Assembly (NCBI GenBank): GCA_020002185.1
Contig: CM034542.1
Span: 54,591,858 to 54,655,857 of the forward strand
Direction: 5' to 3'
Source of the DNA: Paraescarpia echinospica
Taxonomy: Eukaryota; Annelida; Polychaeta; Sabellida; Siboglinidae
Length of the DNA: 64,000 nucleotides
Position numbers and translations under genes: made by a program. Below the pieces are notes generated by a model. The model was not told where the DNA came from, ran no database searches, and saw nothing but the letters and a program-made list of their open reading frames with translations. Positions 12,601 to 27,600 of the stretch are shown one piece after another. How positions within the stretch are numbered: the stretch's first letter is position 1; each line of letters starts with the position of its first letter.

Positions 12601-15600
12601 GGTGGATCACATTCACGGTGGTGGATCACATTCACGGTGGTGGATCACATTCACAGTGGTGGATCACATTCACAGTGGTGGATCACATTCACGGTGGTGG
12701 ATCACATTCACAGTGGTGGATCACATTCACGGTGGTGGATCACATTCACGGTGGTGGATCACATTCACAGTGGTGGATCACAGTCGATGTTATATATTGT
12801 TTATTAAAACATTAAATTAATATTCCAAACATACTGTATATCATTGTTAACTAACCATTTTAAATGTTGTTACCACATAAGTACATAATAACAAATTAGC
12901 ATTTTGTTGTACTATTTTAGGCCATATCATCATAGAAAACAACATGTTGTTATACAGCGTTTTAAAGGGTCTATTATCAAAATGTTGTGTGTGTGCGTGC
13001 ATGCATGCGTGCATATATGTGTGTATGCATGCATGCATATGTGTGTGTGTGCATGTGTACATGTGCGCATGTGTGTGAAAGTGTGTACATGCATGTGTGC
13101 GTGTATGTGTGTATGCATGCGTGTATGTGTGTATGCGTGCGTGCGTGTGTGTATGCGTGCGTGTATGTGTGTATGCGTGCATGTGTGTATGCGTGCGTGC
13201 GTATGTGTGCGCATGTGTGTGAATGTGTGTACATGCATGCGTGCATTTATATACATATGTATATACATATATATATATATAACGTGTTGATAAGCAAACA
13301 TGGGGTAGAAAAAACAATAAGAAACATATGTGCAGTTACCAATGCTCCTATAGGTGCGTAAACAATTCAAATATCTTGCGTTAACAATGGTGAGTACAAG
13401 TTACAGGCGGTGTTTAAGAAAACAATAAAAAAGCAATGGTGCAGAATAGTCCAAATTTAACTCGATCAATTCTAACTTTCCAATCTAATAATGCTAGAAG
13501 TGGTTGTATTCACCATAAATCAATTGTAACACCAACTATCGGCTTAAATCTTACTAAGGAATAAGCCCAGTCGTCATCTAATATGGCATGCTTTAATCTC
13601 TATGACTAGATCACTGGAAGTTTGTGATATCACAAGTGTATATGCTAAAATGCTACAAGTGTCCATAACTATATAATTATCATCAAATAATTAAGTCAAA
13701 ATTAATTTTTGACTGATTTCTCTGCAAAGGGTTTCTCCTATTACAGTTTAATACAGAATGGAAATCATTACAGAAACAAAATACTTCTCAGAAAACATTC
13801 TAAGTCGGTCATATAAAATAGTAGATAATTTTCAGAATTTGAGCACTGAATAATTCCTAGTACATTTTTATGCTAAACCAAGCCAACAATGACACATTAT
13901 TAAAGATCTTAGTTCTCTAAAGTAATCCATAATTATTGATAGTGGTAATAAAATAATTTATTTTATTGTTCAAGCTTTATGTACACAAAAACGCACATAT
14001 CAAGAAAATTACACAATATAAAATAGTCACTGAAATCTATAAGTTTGTGACACAAATTTGCTTTCGGTAAATGTCTGAGATCAACCAACAGCAAACATAC
14101 TTGCATCAAAAACTATGACTAGAGCTAGTTCCTCTTAGGCATTAACTGGCTGGAAAGATAACAGAAACGAAATGGTGGAAATCTTGAATTCCCAATGTCT
14201 AATTTGTGTTCTACTCTCCGGCTAGTTGCAAAAAGAAAAATGTGAAAATGTGTAGAAAAGGCAAGAAATCTATAAAGCTGTTATATAACCCGACCTCTTC
14301 CTGAAGGTCACTTTTGACATCAGGGGTCAGCTAGAGGTCAAACAACAGATGCGATACAGGATGAAAACATCAATAAAGAAGATTACGAACAAGAGAGCAC
14401 ACATTTACCATCAAAATTATCTTACATCAAACTAATTTTGTTTGAGAAGAACAGATAATGACAAAGTATAAATTCTGTTAGGGCAAACATTCTGTTTTCA
14501 TTTACAACATATTAAACGTCAAGTGCACATAACATTTTAACTGCGCGACAATAAGTTCTTATAAGATAATTTAATATTTCAGCAAAGCATTATTATAAGA
14601 ACTCCACTCTGCTCCAAAACATTCCAGTCCTTGAATTTGTACTGAAATTGATTTTCGGCATCTGTAGGATTACTTCTTGATGCTAACCTAGCACAGTACC
14701 AGTCAATTACATTAAGACATTTACCAATAGAGTGATTACGTAGGCACAAATGTAACTGTTGGCTTACTTACCAATTTATCGAGTTGCTTGTAGGCAATCT
14801 GAAAATAGTCTATCTGAAGAATCCTACAAAACACAATAACCAATTCAAATAAGCTTTTTCAAAGGAGCAGGAACTGATGAATCATGTACCAACTGGTTTG
14901 ACAATTTTGTAGTTTTCGAATAATTCAGATAAACTAAGAGATTCAGAGTATAGACAATTATAGCTACAAGTTTTTTGTTCAACATATTGTTTTTTATGTA
15001 AGTTATTGAGCCGTTCACATGTTCTACATACGTGTCACGTCATGATACTTGTACGTAAGTATGGATAAATGGCGTCCACTAGTGAATACAATACTTTTAG
15101 GTGATTTAAGAACAGACAGCGTTAATTTGTTTTACATTAACAACAAGATCAGTGGCACATTGTGCTTTCCAGCCATGCTGTGGTACATACTTCTGATAGA
15201 GGGGTGTGTAGTATTGCAACCCCTTGTAGAGGTCAGAGTTCAGCATGTTGACAAGACGTATCAAGTTTGCCAGAATATCCTCATCCCTCTGCAAGAAAGA
15301 TACATTTTGGTCAATACTGCCACTTTAATTCATTACAACATGGTCAATGGTTTTAGATACAGGCATTACAACATGGTCAATGGTTTTAGATACAGGCATT
15401 ACAACATGGTCACTGGTTTTAGATACAGGCATTACAACATGGTCAATGGTTTTAGATGCAGGCATTACAACATGGTCAATGGTTTTAGATGCAGGCATTA
15501 CAACATGGTCAATGGTTTTAGATACAGGCATTACAACATGGTCAATGGTTTTATATACAGGCATTACAACATGGTCAATGGTTTTAGATACAGGCATTAC

Positions 15601-18600
15601 AACATTGTCAATGGTTTTAGATACAGGCATTACAACATGGTCAATGGTTTTAGATACAGGCATTACAACATGGTCAATGGTTTTAGATACAGGCATTACA
15701 ACATGGTCAATGGTTTTAGATACAGGCATTACAACATGGTCACTGGTTTTAGATACAGGCATTACAACATGGTCAATGGTTTTAGATACATGCATTACAA
15801 CATGGTCAATGGTTTTAGATACATACATTACAACATGGTCAATGGTTTTAGATACAGGCATTACAACATGGTCAATGGTTTTAGATACAGGCATTACAAC
15901 ATGGTCAATGGTTTTAGATACAGGCATTACAACATGGCCAATGGTTTTAGATACAGGCATTACATCATGGCCAATGGTTTTAGATACAGGCATTACAACA
16001 TGGTCAATGGTTTTAGATACAGGCATTACAACATGGTGAATGGTTTTAGATACAGGCATTACAACATGGTCAATGGTTTTAGATACAGGCATTACAATTG
16101 GTCATGAGATATTCTCTGAATAATAAAGTTTCACAAATGCACTTATGAAATGTTGTGATGCAGCACAAACAATTTTGCATCTGATGCAGACTTCCCCCAA
16201 AGGTAGCTTATTGATATATAGATTTTGCATCTGATTGTGTGCGTGCGTGCATGCTTGTGTGTGAGGGATCGTTTTTGCGTGCATGCGTGTGAGATTGCAT
16301 ATACACGCATGTATGCATGCATGTACATAAGCATATATGTACACTGTTGAAGCTCAGTACTGTGACCTCTCTCTCTCTGGACTGGGCCAAGGTGACCATA
16401 ACAGCGACATGACAGTAGTAGCTGGACTAATTTCCTATAACGTACTATTATGGAAATAATTTGGACTTTAAATGTGAGGTTGCATTATTGAGGTGACAAC
16501 AGAGTGAGGTTTGGCTGTACATACATAGACAATGACTGATTTAGAACTTACTACTTGACGCATTCCATCTGAATCAGAAGTTGGCTTCCAACGTCGCCGC
16601 ACGCGATCATACCATTCCGTCGTACTTTTCTGTAACATGTCAACACATAATTTTCGTACCTACATTTGTATTCATACATTCTATGTGTGGGATGGTACAA
16701 CGTGTTACAAATGACCTTGTGGAACAAACACCACAAACATTGCTTGTGTTTGAATACAATACACATCAGCTAATCACATAGCAATCTATAAAAAAATCAA
16801 CAACAATGAAGAAGCCAAATAGCTTAGGAAGAAATGTTTCTTTTCAAATCACTATATGTTTGACATGCCTAAACATTTACTTGTTACACATTGATAGCCA
16901 CCTTAGCTTTCTGGCATATCCATTCATCTGTTGATAACTTTTATAGTGCGTATTGATTTTGAGATTGACTAACCAGTTGTCTAGATGTGTCTCTAAGCTT
17001 GGTTTCCAATGATTTATGCACAAGAGAAGATATCTTATTATTACTTTGTACGATTGATTATAGTATCCCAGTACCTGTATAAGACACACTTGAAAATACA
17101 ATTATACATCTGAGTTTGATATATAGTGATTTTACAAATTATACTGGTCAAGATCATTTGTATATGAACACCACATTTGGGATATGGAATGTTGTTACAG
17201 AACAACAATGCTTCAAGCAGTTGTGATTTGAATAATCAAAAATCACCAAACACTAATTATTATTAGGCAGGCTGCTACAGAAAAAATTAACTTAAATTCA
17301 CATTTAATGGAGTTGACCCATGTGGGCAAAAATAAAACATGACCACTGGTTAATGAGGATGTAATTTCACAGAATCAGTAACAATAGGTTTATTATTATA
17401 TGTATTAAACCTACCTTCAAGACTCTGGCCACTTCCATATGTAGCTCAGATTGAAAGGGACAACATCGACTGAACACAGCCATTCCGTGGAGCTTGATGA
17501 GACATCTGGTGGCAAGCAACAATACTAATTAAGCATGGCGGACAACTACATGTTTTACACTGCAATATCAGATTATAAAAAGTAATAATGATTTTAAAAT
17601 AGTTATCATGTAGATGAGGATTTTCCAATGATATTATTTCTGTTATTGCACTGGAAATTAGGTGGTCAATTATGATTATTTTTACATACGTAAAAATTGT
17701 ATTTATGCAATGTGAAGCGAAGATGCCTATAAACGTTTTGTTCAATGATAGTCTAACAAAGGTCCGGATTACGTAAACACTTACCCGGACTCAAAACGAG
17801 GCCGAGCTGGGTCCGTTCCCTTTGTGTTGGAATTCGACTGCGTAACACGTCTTTGTTTTTCAACACAAAGGAAGATTAAATTCATCAGAGATTTTGAGGT
17901 TCGTATTGTTCAAAGTTGTGTATATTGTGCTTAGACTTCTATCTACACTATACCTGAGTGATACGCACTGTTTCGCTGATTGCTACTTTGATATTCCTCG
18001 GTTTGAGTGAATTCATGTTTGTCGTTTTGTCACGTAATTTTTTCCTTTGTTCGCCGCCATTTTTTTTTTCTTCTAACGATTGCTATGGATAGCCCCCCCG
18101 GACCTGTTAGTTATAGGCCATAGTTTGTTAAGCGGTTACAGGTGTTATTTCATCCAGGGGATACGACACAGGTTGTTGGGGCGGATTTAGGTGTTTCTGC
18201 ACAATTTGCCAGTGTTTTTTACCACGGAGTGGGTGGCCTTCGAGTGAGCGGTTTGATGACAGAGTTGCCGCTGATTCGTGAGCTTGGGCCCCGAGTGGTT
18301 ATTATAGACATCAGCACTAATGACCTGTCCCGTGTCAGAGTTGATCCCCGTCAACTTGCCTCCCGTATTGTCGACCTCGCCCAGCTGGTGTTGGCAGTCG
18401 ATTCCGTGCGGGAGGTGGTCCTGTGCCAGGTCATGCCACGCGTTGCCGTACGCACGACCGGGTGCCGGCGGTACACTATACGCGCCGATTTTAACGACGT
18501 GCGGTTTGTCGTTAATCGCGCCTTAGATGACTTAACATCGAACCTCCCACATATTCACTATTGGCGACACCGAGGCATGTACACCAACTGGGAGCAATAT

Positions 18601-21600
18601 TTGGACACATTTGGGGTTCACCTCAATGACCTTGGGATGCACAAATATGATACAGAGCACATTGGTGGGTGCGCCGTGATACGGAGCACATTGGTGGGTG
18701 CGCCGTGATACAGAGTAGTTGCCCTGGTGATATGGCCCCATGTTGGTGGGTGTGCTGTGTGATATAGAGTAGTTATATGGCGTTATGGCCCCACGTTGGT
18801 GGATGTGCTGTGAAACAGCGCCGTTACTCTGTTGCTATTGCCCCATATTGGTGGGTATGCTGTTATACAGGGGGCTGCTCTGGTTCTTATGGCCCCACTA
18901 TCTACTGGTATTCTTGTTACATTTTTTGATATTCATGTTCCTATTTTATGATATTCGTATTTATTCTCCCTATATTCTCATGCCTGTTGCATGTGTTATG
19001 ACATTAATTAGCCTTCTTAGCGACGACAGGTCTGCCTGTATTGTTGTTGTTGCGAGTATGTACTTAAACCCAATATGTGCCCTTGTTAATTTGGGGTCAT
19101 TATACGGTGGGGCCAGTTAATTACTTTGCAAACGGATGCCGTTCCTGTCCCTTTGCTTACCTTTTTGCAGTATGCCACCACGCGGACGTCAACCGATACC
19201 AGTGGAGGTCACACTGCGACCGCCATCCCAACGCCGCGCGGCGATGAAACGGGCTGCCGAATCCATACCACCCATGCCAGCACCACCCAACCAACGACGT
19301 CGCCCAGTCCCTGCAGCTGCTGCTGGATGACCAGAGGACTTACTGGCCGCATCTGAAGGGGTCCCTGCGACGTCTAGCGGCACTGCCGAGCTAGTGGCCG
19401 TCGTCACTAGGGAAGTGCTAAAGCAGCTGTGGGAGGACAGGGATGCTATGCCCGCCGCAGGGGCCACGCCTGCTGTGACCACGCCCGCTGTGACCACGCC
19501 CACTGTGACCACGCCCACTGTGACCACGCCCGCTGTGACCACGCCCACTGTGACCACGCCCGTGCTGTTGTTGGATGCCATCCCGGAGGTCGCGTTACCA
19601 CCACCTGGTACCAACGTCACACGTACCACTCTCATGGACTTTGCGGTCGCTGGCGCTATTGGCACCTTGATGCCAAGCGAGAGGGGTGAGCCCGCAACAA
19701 ACACTCCCCCATGGCACTCCACAGCTTTGGGTGCTGACCTTCCTGCCCGAATTAAGGCTAAAATTTGGGCCAACGAATTTGTTGAGTTTTACGAACTCCT
19801 GCATGTGCACCATTCCCAGCCACAAAATATGTGTGTTTCGTCTGGTGATTCTCACCAGATTGTCTCTGTGCTGCCTCAGGCCAGGGGAAGGCAGATTTCC
19901 ACCATTGTTCAGTGGACTTCTGCCTTCTTGGTGTTTGGGGCAGTTTACGCTCAGCGATTCCCGGATGCAGCTCTGGGACTTTTCAAGTACTGTGAGGTTG
20001 TGGGGGATGTTGCCTTGATAGGCCTACCATTGGCCTGGCGGCAATATGACGCGCAATTCCGATCATTCCGGGAGTCGGACCTAGCAGGCTTCCCCTGGGG
20101 TCAACCCAGGTGGGACCTGTTTTTCCGATGCATGTACGCGCAACAGGTCCAGGGGGTGTCAGGTCGCACTCCAGTTCATCCAACAAATCAATCCTTTCGT
20201 CGCCCTCAGTCCTTTCCAGCTGGCTGCTGCTGTTCAGTACCAGCGAGGTGGCAAATGCAACGCTCGCATGTCACCCATCAGCTTCAGCCCATAAGGACGT
20301 AGTCGCAAAGAAACTCTCCAAGGAGCTTTCGTTGGGACGTATTGCTGGCCCATTCTTGTCACCACCGTTTTCTGGCTATCAGTCATCCCCACTCGGGGTA
20401 GTAGCGTCTCATTCACGATCTTTCATACCCACAGGGTCACTCTATTAATGAATATATTCCGAAGGAATTCACCAGTCTCCTATGAAACCCTCAACCATGT
20501 TATAGTTTTGCTCGGTCAGTTTGGTCGAGGTGCATTGTTGGGTAAGACTGATATTGAGGATGCATTCCGTATCATTCCCATCCACCCGTCATGCTACCAT
20601 TTGTTTGGGTTCACCTGGGATGATCACTTTTTCTACGATCGTTGCCTACCAATGGGGTGTGCAGAATCCTGTCGCATTTTTGAACAGTTGACTTGTGCAC
20701 TGCAGTGGGTACTGAAAGCACAGGGGGTCATTGCCGTGTCCCATATATTGGACGACTTTATCTTCATCAGCCCTCCCTATTCAGCTCGATGCCTGCAGGA
20801 TCTCAATCAATTTGTGACACTGGCAAATGAGCTTTCTATCCCGATCAAACGCGAAAAAACTTGCCTTCCGTCGACGCTTATCACTGTACATGGCATTGGA
20901 CTGGATACAGTCACTTGGGAGGCTCGCCTCCCTCTGGATAAAGTCCAGAAGCTCCGAACTTCCATTGCGGCCATGCGGAAGTGTCGTTCCGTGACATTGC
21001 GCCACCTCCAATCGGTCATCGGCTTGTTGGCATTCGCCAGCCGTGTCATTTCACCTGGCCGCAGTTTCATTCGTCGCCTCATAAATATCACAGTAGGCTG
21101 TTCTAGACCTAACTATCACATCCGGTTGACAGCGGAGTCACGTGTTGACTTGGTGGCCTGGCATTGCTTTCTTTCTTCGTTCAATGGGGTCACAATGCTC
21201 ATAGACAGTAATTGGATTAGACGCCTGGTTGTCTCTGCTTTGAAATTTAATATTTACTTTAAATCAAAGCATATTCCTGGAAAGACTAATGTCGTTGCTG
21301 ACAAACTGTCCCGATTTCAGGAGGCCGCAGCTCGACAGATGGCATCTTGGCTTCAACTACGGCCAACAGAGATTCCTGCAACGATTCTTCCCTGGTGGCA
21401 GTGATGTTGCACATGCTTAACGCATCCTTGTCTAAGGGTACAAAACATGCATATAAACGGTATATCGCCTCGTATGCCGCATTCAGTCAGAAACATTTCC
21501 CTACCTGTTCGGTTTTTCCAGCCTCTACAGTGCTTTAGCTACCTTTATAGCAAGCCTCTTTTCCAAGCACTATGCTCCTGCTTCTCTGTTGACATAATAA

Positions 21601-24600
21601 TAATTATATGTCCACTTTGTCATATACCCATAAGTTGTCTGATATGCCTGATCCAACTCAGCATTTTGTTATAAAGAAACTCTTAGCCGCAGCCCAGAGG
21701 CTGGCAGGTAAACCCGACACACGTCTCCCAATTACTCCGACAGTCCTATGCAGGATTGTCTACGCGACACACTTCATGGTCTCATCAGCCTATTTACGCT
21801 ACATGTTACAGAGCATGTTTCTCTTGGCATTCCATGCTTTCTTGCGCATAGGAGAAATAACGGTACATTCTCAATTTAGGAGTGACTCTGTCATACAGTT
21901 GGCAGATATCACCGTTTTCACTTCATGCATAGTTTTAGTCTTGTGTCATTTTAAACACAACACCTCTGGGCGTCCTGTCACCTTGTCTATTTTGCAAACG
22001 AACGTGCAGTATTGTCCCGTGCAAGCACTTTCGCGATTTCTGAAGGTGCGAGGTCCATTCCAGGGCCCACTGTATGCATTTGCTGATGCGACCCCTGTTT
22101 CCCGTAACTACTTTTGTTAATCCTTAACTAAAGCGCTACAATGGGCGGGTCTGGACCCCAGTAAATATAAAGCCCACAGTTTTTGAAGCGGAGCTGCTAC
22201 CACGGCGGCTGACATGGGGATGAGTGAAACACAAATTCAATCTATGGGCAGGTGGAAGTCCTCCGCATTTAAACGTTACATTTGCATCCCTATGCTGAAT
22301 ATGACCAGATTTTGAATATGTCTCGGTTGCAACTGGAGGTAATGGGTGCTTCAGTATGACTGGCATTCATTGTGTGCAGTGATATTCTCGTTGATATAAC
22401 ACTTACAGTGCATTTTAGATAATCTTTCTTTTCTTTTTCTTGTCAACTTGCTGTAGGTGGTGGATGTTGCAGTATGACTGGCATTCATTGCATTCAGCAT
22501 GGCAACAGGGAGCGCGTCTGATATCACCCTGGCACCCAACTTATGCACATTGTACAGATGTTTCAGTATGACTGACATCATTCTTACTTAACAAGCATTG
22601 CTAGTTAGCCTCTATGTCTCGTTTGTTTGATTATTGGTAGTTATAGTATGCTGGTCACTTGTTAGAGTCTTCAACACTGGCAGAGCCCTGGGGTGGGGGG
22701 ATTGGGCCTCTACTGCTGGAGGCCGGTGGGGGGAAATGGCCGCCCCACCTTTGCTAATCTGATTGTCATTTAATAATTGTTTGTGTAGTACCTCGATCCA
22801 CTCTTGTTTAATTTGTATAGCAAACGAGCTTAGGGTTCTGCCATTGAGCATCAGCAGGGTATAAATTATTATTTTTACATATGTAAAAATTGTATTTATG
22901 CAATGTGAGGCGAAGATGCCTATAAACGTTTTGTTCAATGATAGTCTGACAATGGTTCGGATTATGTAAACACTTACCCGGACTCAAAACGAGGCCGAGC
23001 TGGGTCCGTTCCCTTTGTGTTGGAATTCGACTGCGTAACACGTCTTTGTTTTTTAACACAAAGGAAGATTAAATTCACCCCACCTTCCTCCCCTCTCTAC
23101 CACCAATGTGCTAATGTTGTATAACATGTAATCACGGTGTTATACTCGGTTTTCAATGTTAATTTTTGTGGTACGGTCCATGTACCAGTAATTTTTCTGT
23201 GACTCTTTTCCCTGCTCATATATTGTACCCAAGGTTTTGCCTGAAGGCTTTTTCCTCCTTATTGATGACACAGCAGTAAGTGTACGCAGGGTTTTTAGGG
23301 CGGAAAATAAAGTAGGATTGATAAGTAGTCGTTTTAGTCGTCGAAATGTTTGAGAGGCATCTTTAAAGTAGGTTTTGATGTATTACCTACTGTGATTCCA
23401 GTATAGTACTTTATACTGTTGTCCAATTTATAGATTGTACATGGTGGGGGGGAATGGCCGCCCCACCTTTGCTAATCTGATTGTCATTTAATAATTGTTT
23501 GTGTAGTACCTCAATAAGTGTATGATTTGTTCTGCTTTATCTCATCATGTATGTTATTTAATTCCTGTAGTACAATTATTAAATGACCTTTACCAACTAC
23601 ATCCACTCTTGTTTAATTTGTATAGCAAACGAGCTCAGGGTTCTGCCATTGAGCATCAGCAGGGTATAAATGGCAAATTATTTTTTTAGCCATCTGTGTG
23701 TTTGCATGTGGGCGAGTGTTTGTGTGTGTGCATGCGTGCGTGCATGTATGTGTGCGAGTGTTTGTGTGTGCGTGTGTATGTGTGTGTAAAATATGCATGT
23801 CAGTATGTATATCTCTTTGTCTGCGTGTGTGAATGTGTGCGTGAATGTGTGTGCGTGAGTGGGCATATGTGCATGTTTGTGTGCATGTGTTTTGTGTGCA
23901 TGCGGGCATGCACGCTTGTGTGCGTTCATTTTTACCTGTTTATGTGTGCATGTCTGTGAGTCTGTGTGTGAGTGTTCAGATGCATGTGACAACAGTGACA
24001 TTGCCTGTCCCATGATAGTGAGTTAGACAACTAATACAGTGACAGACCTGAGGAGAAAGACGAGCCTGACTTGCGCGGCCTTGTTGGCTGGTGGGTACAC
24101 CTCCCTCTGTCTCCCTATCAGCCCCATCCCGTAGTCTATGAAGGCCTGGAACGACTGACCCAGAGCTTCCTCCTGTAACAGAACACGAATTAGCGAATTC
24201 CAACACAATCTCGACTTCCCTGGAAAGCATTCAGCCACACTGCAATTACTGCGCAAAGACTATTTGTTCACACATCACTATATATAGCCAGGTACTCATT
24301 CGTACAGGAGAGTGAGCCGGATAGGTGTGTTTTACCTCATCCCTAGACAAGTCGGCCTGCTCCCATTTCTCGTCGAGATCCTCAAGTAGTTTAAGAAGCA
24401 GGGTCCAGTCAAAGGGATGCTCCCTGTGCTTGCGACTGTACGCCATCCAGCGACTGGCAACACAACAACACAGCCATTAAACGGAATGAGAATAGAAAAT
24501 AAGAGTCCTCGCACATGTAAGTTGTTATATATAGCGCAGTACTTAGTCTTTATGACTACTCAAAGCGTTTTACACCTCACTCCCTGGCAGACCTGTTCTA

Positions 24601-27600
24601 GACTTCTCTCTTTGGGAGGTATTCAGCCGTGATGCAGTTACTACACAATTATTACAAAGAGCATTGATATAGGTTGAAAAAACAAATAGGTCAGAAGAAT
24701 TGCGGGAGTGAAGAGAATCGACAAGGGAAGAACGGTGGAGCTGAGAGAGGAGGTTGGTGTAAAAGAAAGTGTTAAACAGACGCTGGTGAAGATTCAACTA
24801 AAGTGGGCTGGACACGTGGAGCAAATGGGAATAGAACGGCTGGCCAAGAAAGTAGATGCTTGCACAGTGGAAGGGAAAAGGAGGCGAGGACGACCTAGTC
24901 TGTGATGGGAGGATTATGTAGAGAAAGATTAGGAGGGATTGGGAGTTCCATAATCATCAGGATCAACTCTTAGATGTTTATCACCGAGCGGATGTTTCAC
25001 TTGTATGAAAACTGATAGTTTAATTTGCAAAGAAACTACTGACAAAATAGAAAATGCTGAGGTGTAATAAAGTGTGTTAAGGGGTCGACTCACCAGACTG
25101 ATTGTTGCACTTCTGTGATGTCCCCCTGGATGGCATGCTGATGTAGGACGGTTGTGGCAGCTTTTGAGAGCTCCCCCGTCCACCTAAACACCTCATACTG
25201 CAACCACCAAAGACACCTCTTGCAAATGTTCTACAGATACTTAATGATAGAAAGTAGAAAACAAAGTAAAGGTTAGTTTTAATATATGTTATGGTTCACT
25301 CGCTGGCAGACCAGTTTATTCAACTACAACCTCGACTTCTCTGGAAAGCATTCAGCCATGTTGTAATTACTGCATGAAGATTATCTGTATGCAAATATCC
25401 ACCACTGTCTGCTGCCAGATACTCATTCATATTGTGTCAAGTGAAAAGTTTAAACTGCAGGAAAAGGATTTGAACCCCAAATCTCTCGGTTGACAGCCCG
25501 ATGATCTAACTAGTACGCTCTACAGCTTGACATACAGCCTGACAAGATGGCCACATGAAAGGTACTCCCTCTAAATATCTCTCCACTTTTACAGATGATG
25601 TTAATAATTACTCAATGTCTATGTGTTTCACACTACCTGATCTTTCACCTTACATCCACTATAGTTTCATTCACCTCTTTATGCCACCACCCCACCTTCT
25701 AAGATCAAGATGTGCTTGAGTGAAATAGATGTTCACATTCCTCCACAGCAGTTAACTTCTGAGACGTCACACGTACGTCACACGTACGTCATATTAATGA
25801 AATGTGCTTCAAATCCCGGCCATGGTTGCACAAAATAACCAAGATATGGGCGCACCAAGTTTTTGACATAAGACAGTTCTAAATATATACTAATCAACTT
25901 TAAATATACTAAAGTGTGAAACATAATGCACTGTGCTTGGGTAGGTTCATCTAAAACTGTATGTAAATCTATGTACTCTTTGCTCATTGATATTTAAAAA
26001 AACGCTCATGCAAAAATGTCCAATACAAACCCATATAACAAACATCCCTAGCACATAGCACATAGCACATAGCACATAGCAGCTACAATCACAAACATCC
26101 CTAGCACATAGCAGCTACAATCACAAACATCCCTAGCACATAGCAGCTACAATCACAAACATCCCTAGCACATAGCAGCTACAATCACAAACATCCCTAG
26201 CACATAGCAGCTACAATCACAAACATCCCTAGCACATAGCAGCTACAATCACAAACATCCCTAGCACATAGCAGCTACAATCACAAACATCCCCAGCACA
26301 TAGCACATAGCACATAGCACATAGCAGCTACAATCACAAACATCCCTAGCACATAGCAGCTACAATCACAAACATCCCTAGCACATAGCAGCTACAATCA
26401 CAAACATCCCTAGCACATAGCAGCTACAATCACAAACATCCCTAGCACATAGCAGCTACAATCACAAACATCCCTAGCACATAGCAGCTACAATCACAAA
26501 CATCCCTAGCACATAGCAGCTACAATCACAAACATCCCTAGCACATAGCACATAGCAGCTACAATCACAAACATCCCTAGCACATAGCAGCTACAATCAC
26601 AAACATCCCTAGCACATAGCAGCTACAATCACAAACATCCTAGCATGGCAGCTACAATCACAAACATCCTAGCACATAGCAGCTACAATCACAAACATCC
26701 TAGCACAGCGGCTACAATCACAAATCCTAGCACATAGCAGCTACAATCACAAACATCCCTAGCACATAGCAGCTACAATCACAAACATCCCTAGCACATA
26801 GCAGCTACAATCACAAACATCCCTAGCACATAGCAGCTACAATCACAAACATCCCTAGCACATAGCAGCTACAATCACAAACATCCCTAGCACATAGCAG
26901 CTACAATCACAAACATCCCTAGCACATAGCAGCTACAATCACAAACATCCCTAGCACATAGCAGCTACAATCACAAACATCCCTAGCACATAGCAGCTAC
27001 AATCACAAACATCCCTAGCACATAGCAGCTACAATCACAAACATCGTGACACGTATTACATAATTATCCAGATGACGACGTCAACTCCATCTGTCATCAA
27101 AGTTGTAGATGTTTGCACCCGGCTGTGGTCATGGGCCGCGTTCAGAGTTCATACCGCACTGCACCACAAAGTCACAATACGTTGCCGGAAGTTGAACAGT
27201 TAAATTTTATGTACCGCAACATACGCCACATTCAAACAGTTTGCCACCGATTTTGAATGTGCTATTTTGAACACTTAGGTTTTGTAAAACGCTCAATTTG
27301 TCAAACTTGAGTGTGAAATTAAGCACTGAAAACCACCAACAATAACGTTAAAACAGAATCATCATCGAGTACGAAACTAATAACGGAGGCCATCACTGGA
27401 AACGTGCTGGTGCGACGTGCGGTGTCAGACTGACTTCCTGGACAAAATGCAACGTCACAGTGCGGCGTGGCACGAACTCTGAACACGGCCCAGGACATGT
27501 TCCACCAGACTCACTTTGAACTTGCGCAGTTCATACTCGATGAAGACACAGATGAGGTCTTCGTGCTGTCGAATGTCGTTCCAGTTGTCTTCCTCCGAGT

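Larger units (their letters stand above)
17675..23671 (+). mobile_element. Ngaro-type tyrosine-recombinase retrotransposon, decayed, with split direct repeats
   Basis: About 6.0 kb. It begins with repeat A1 (17675-17884), encodes an SGNH-hydrolase-like protein, a Gag-like protein, reverse transcriptase with a partial RNase H, and a tyrosine recombinase, and ends with B1 (22725-22866), A2 (22868-23077) and B2 (23442-23671). A1...B1-A2-B2 split direct repeats plus a tyrosine recombinase instead of an integrase are the defining plan of Ngaro elements, and an SGNH hydrolase frame is known from several Ngaro lineages. It is inserted in the BAIAP3-like intron opposite to the gene. Frameshifts, stops and an RNase H deletion make it non-autonomous. 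Confidence 0.93.

Noticed and set aside
11402..12820. Three overlapping plus-strand frames of about 460 codons
   Set aside because: They are all the same 19-bp minisatellite, which has no stop in any frame. There is no codon signature and no domain.
12847..13370. Histidine/threonine-rich and cysteine/valine-rich frames
   Set aside because: Translations of a TG/CA-ATGC microsatellite.
15325..16107. Long open frames on both strands
   Set aside because: By-product of a stop-free 33-bp repeat in an intron of the BAIAP3-like gene.
26040..27048. CRISPR-like appearance of the 32-bp array
   Set aside because: Units are contiguous with no unique spacers, in a eukaryotic intron: a minisatellite.
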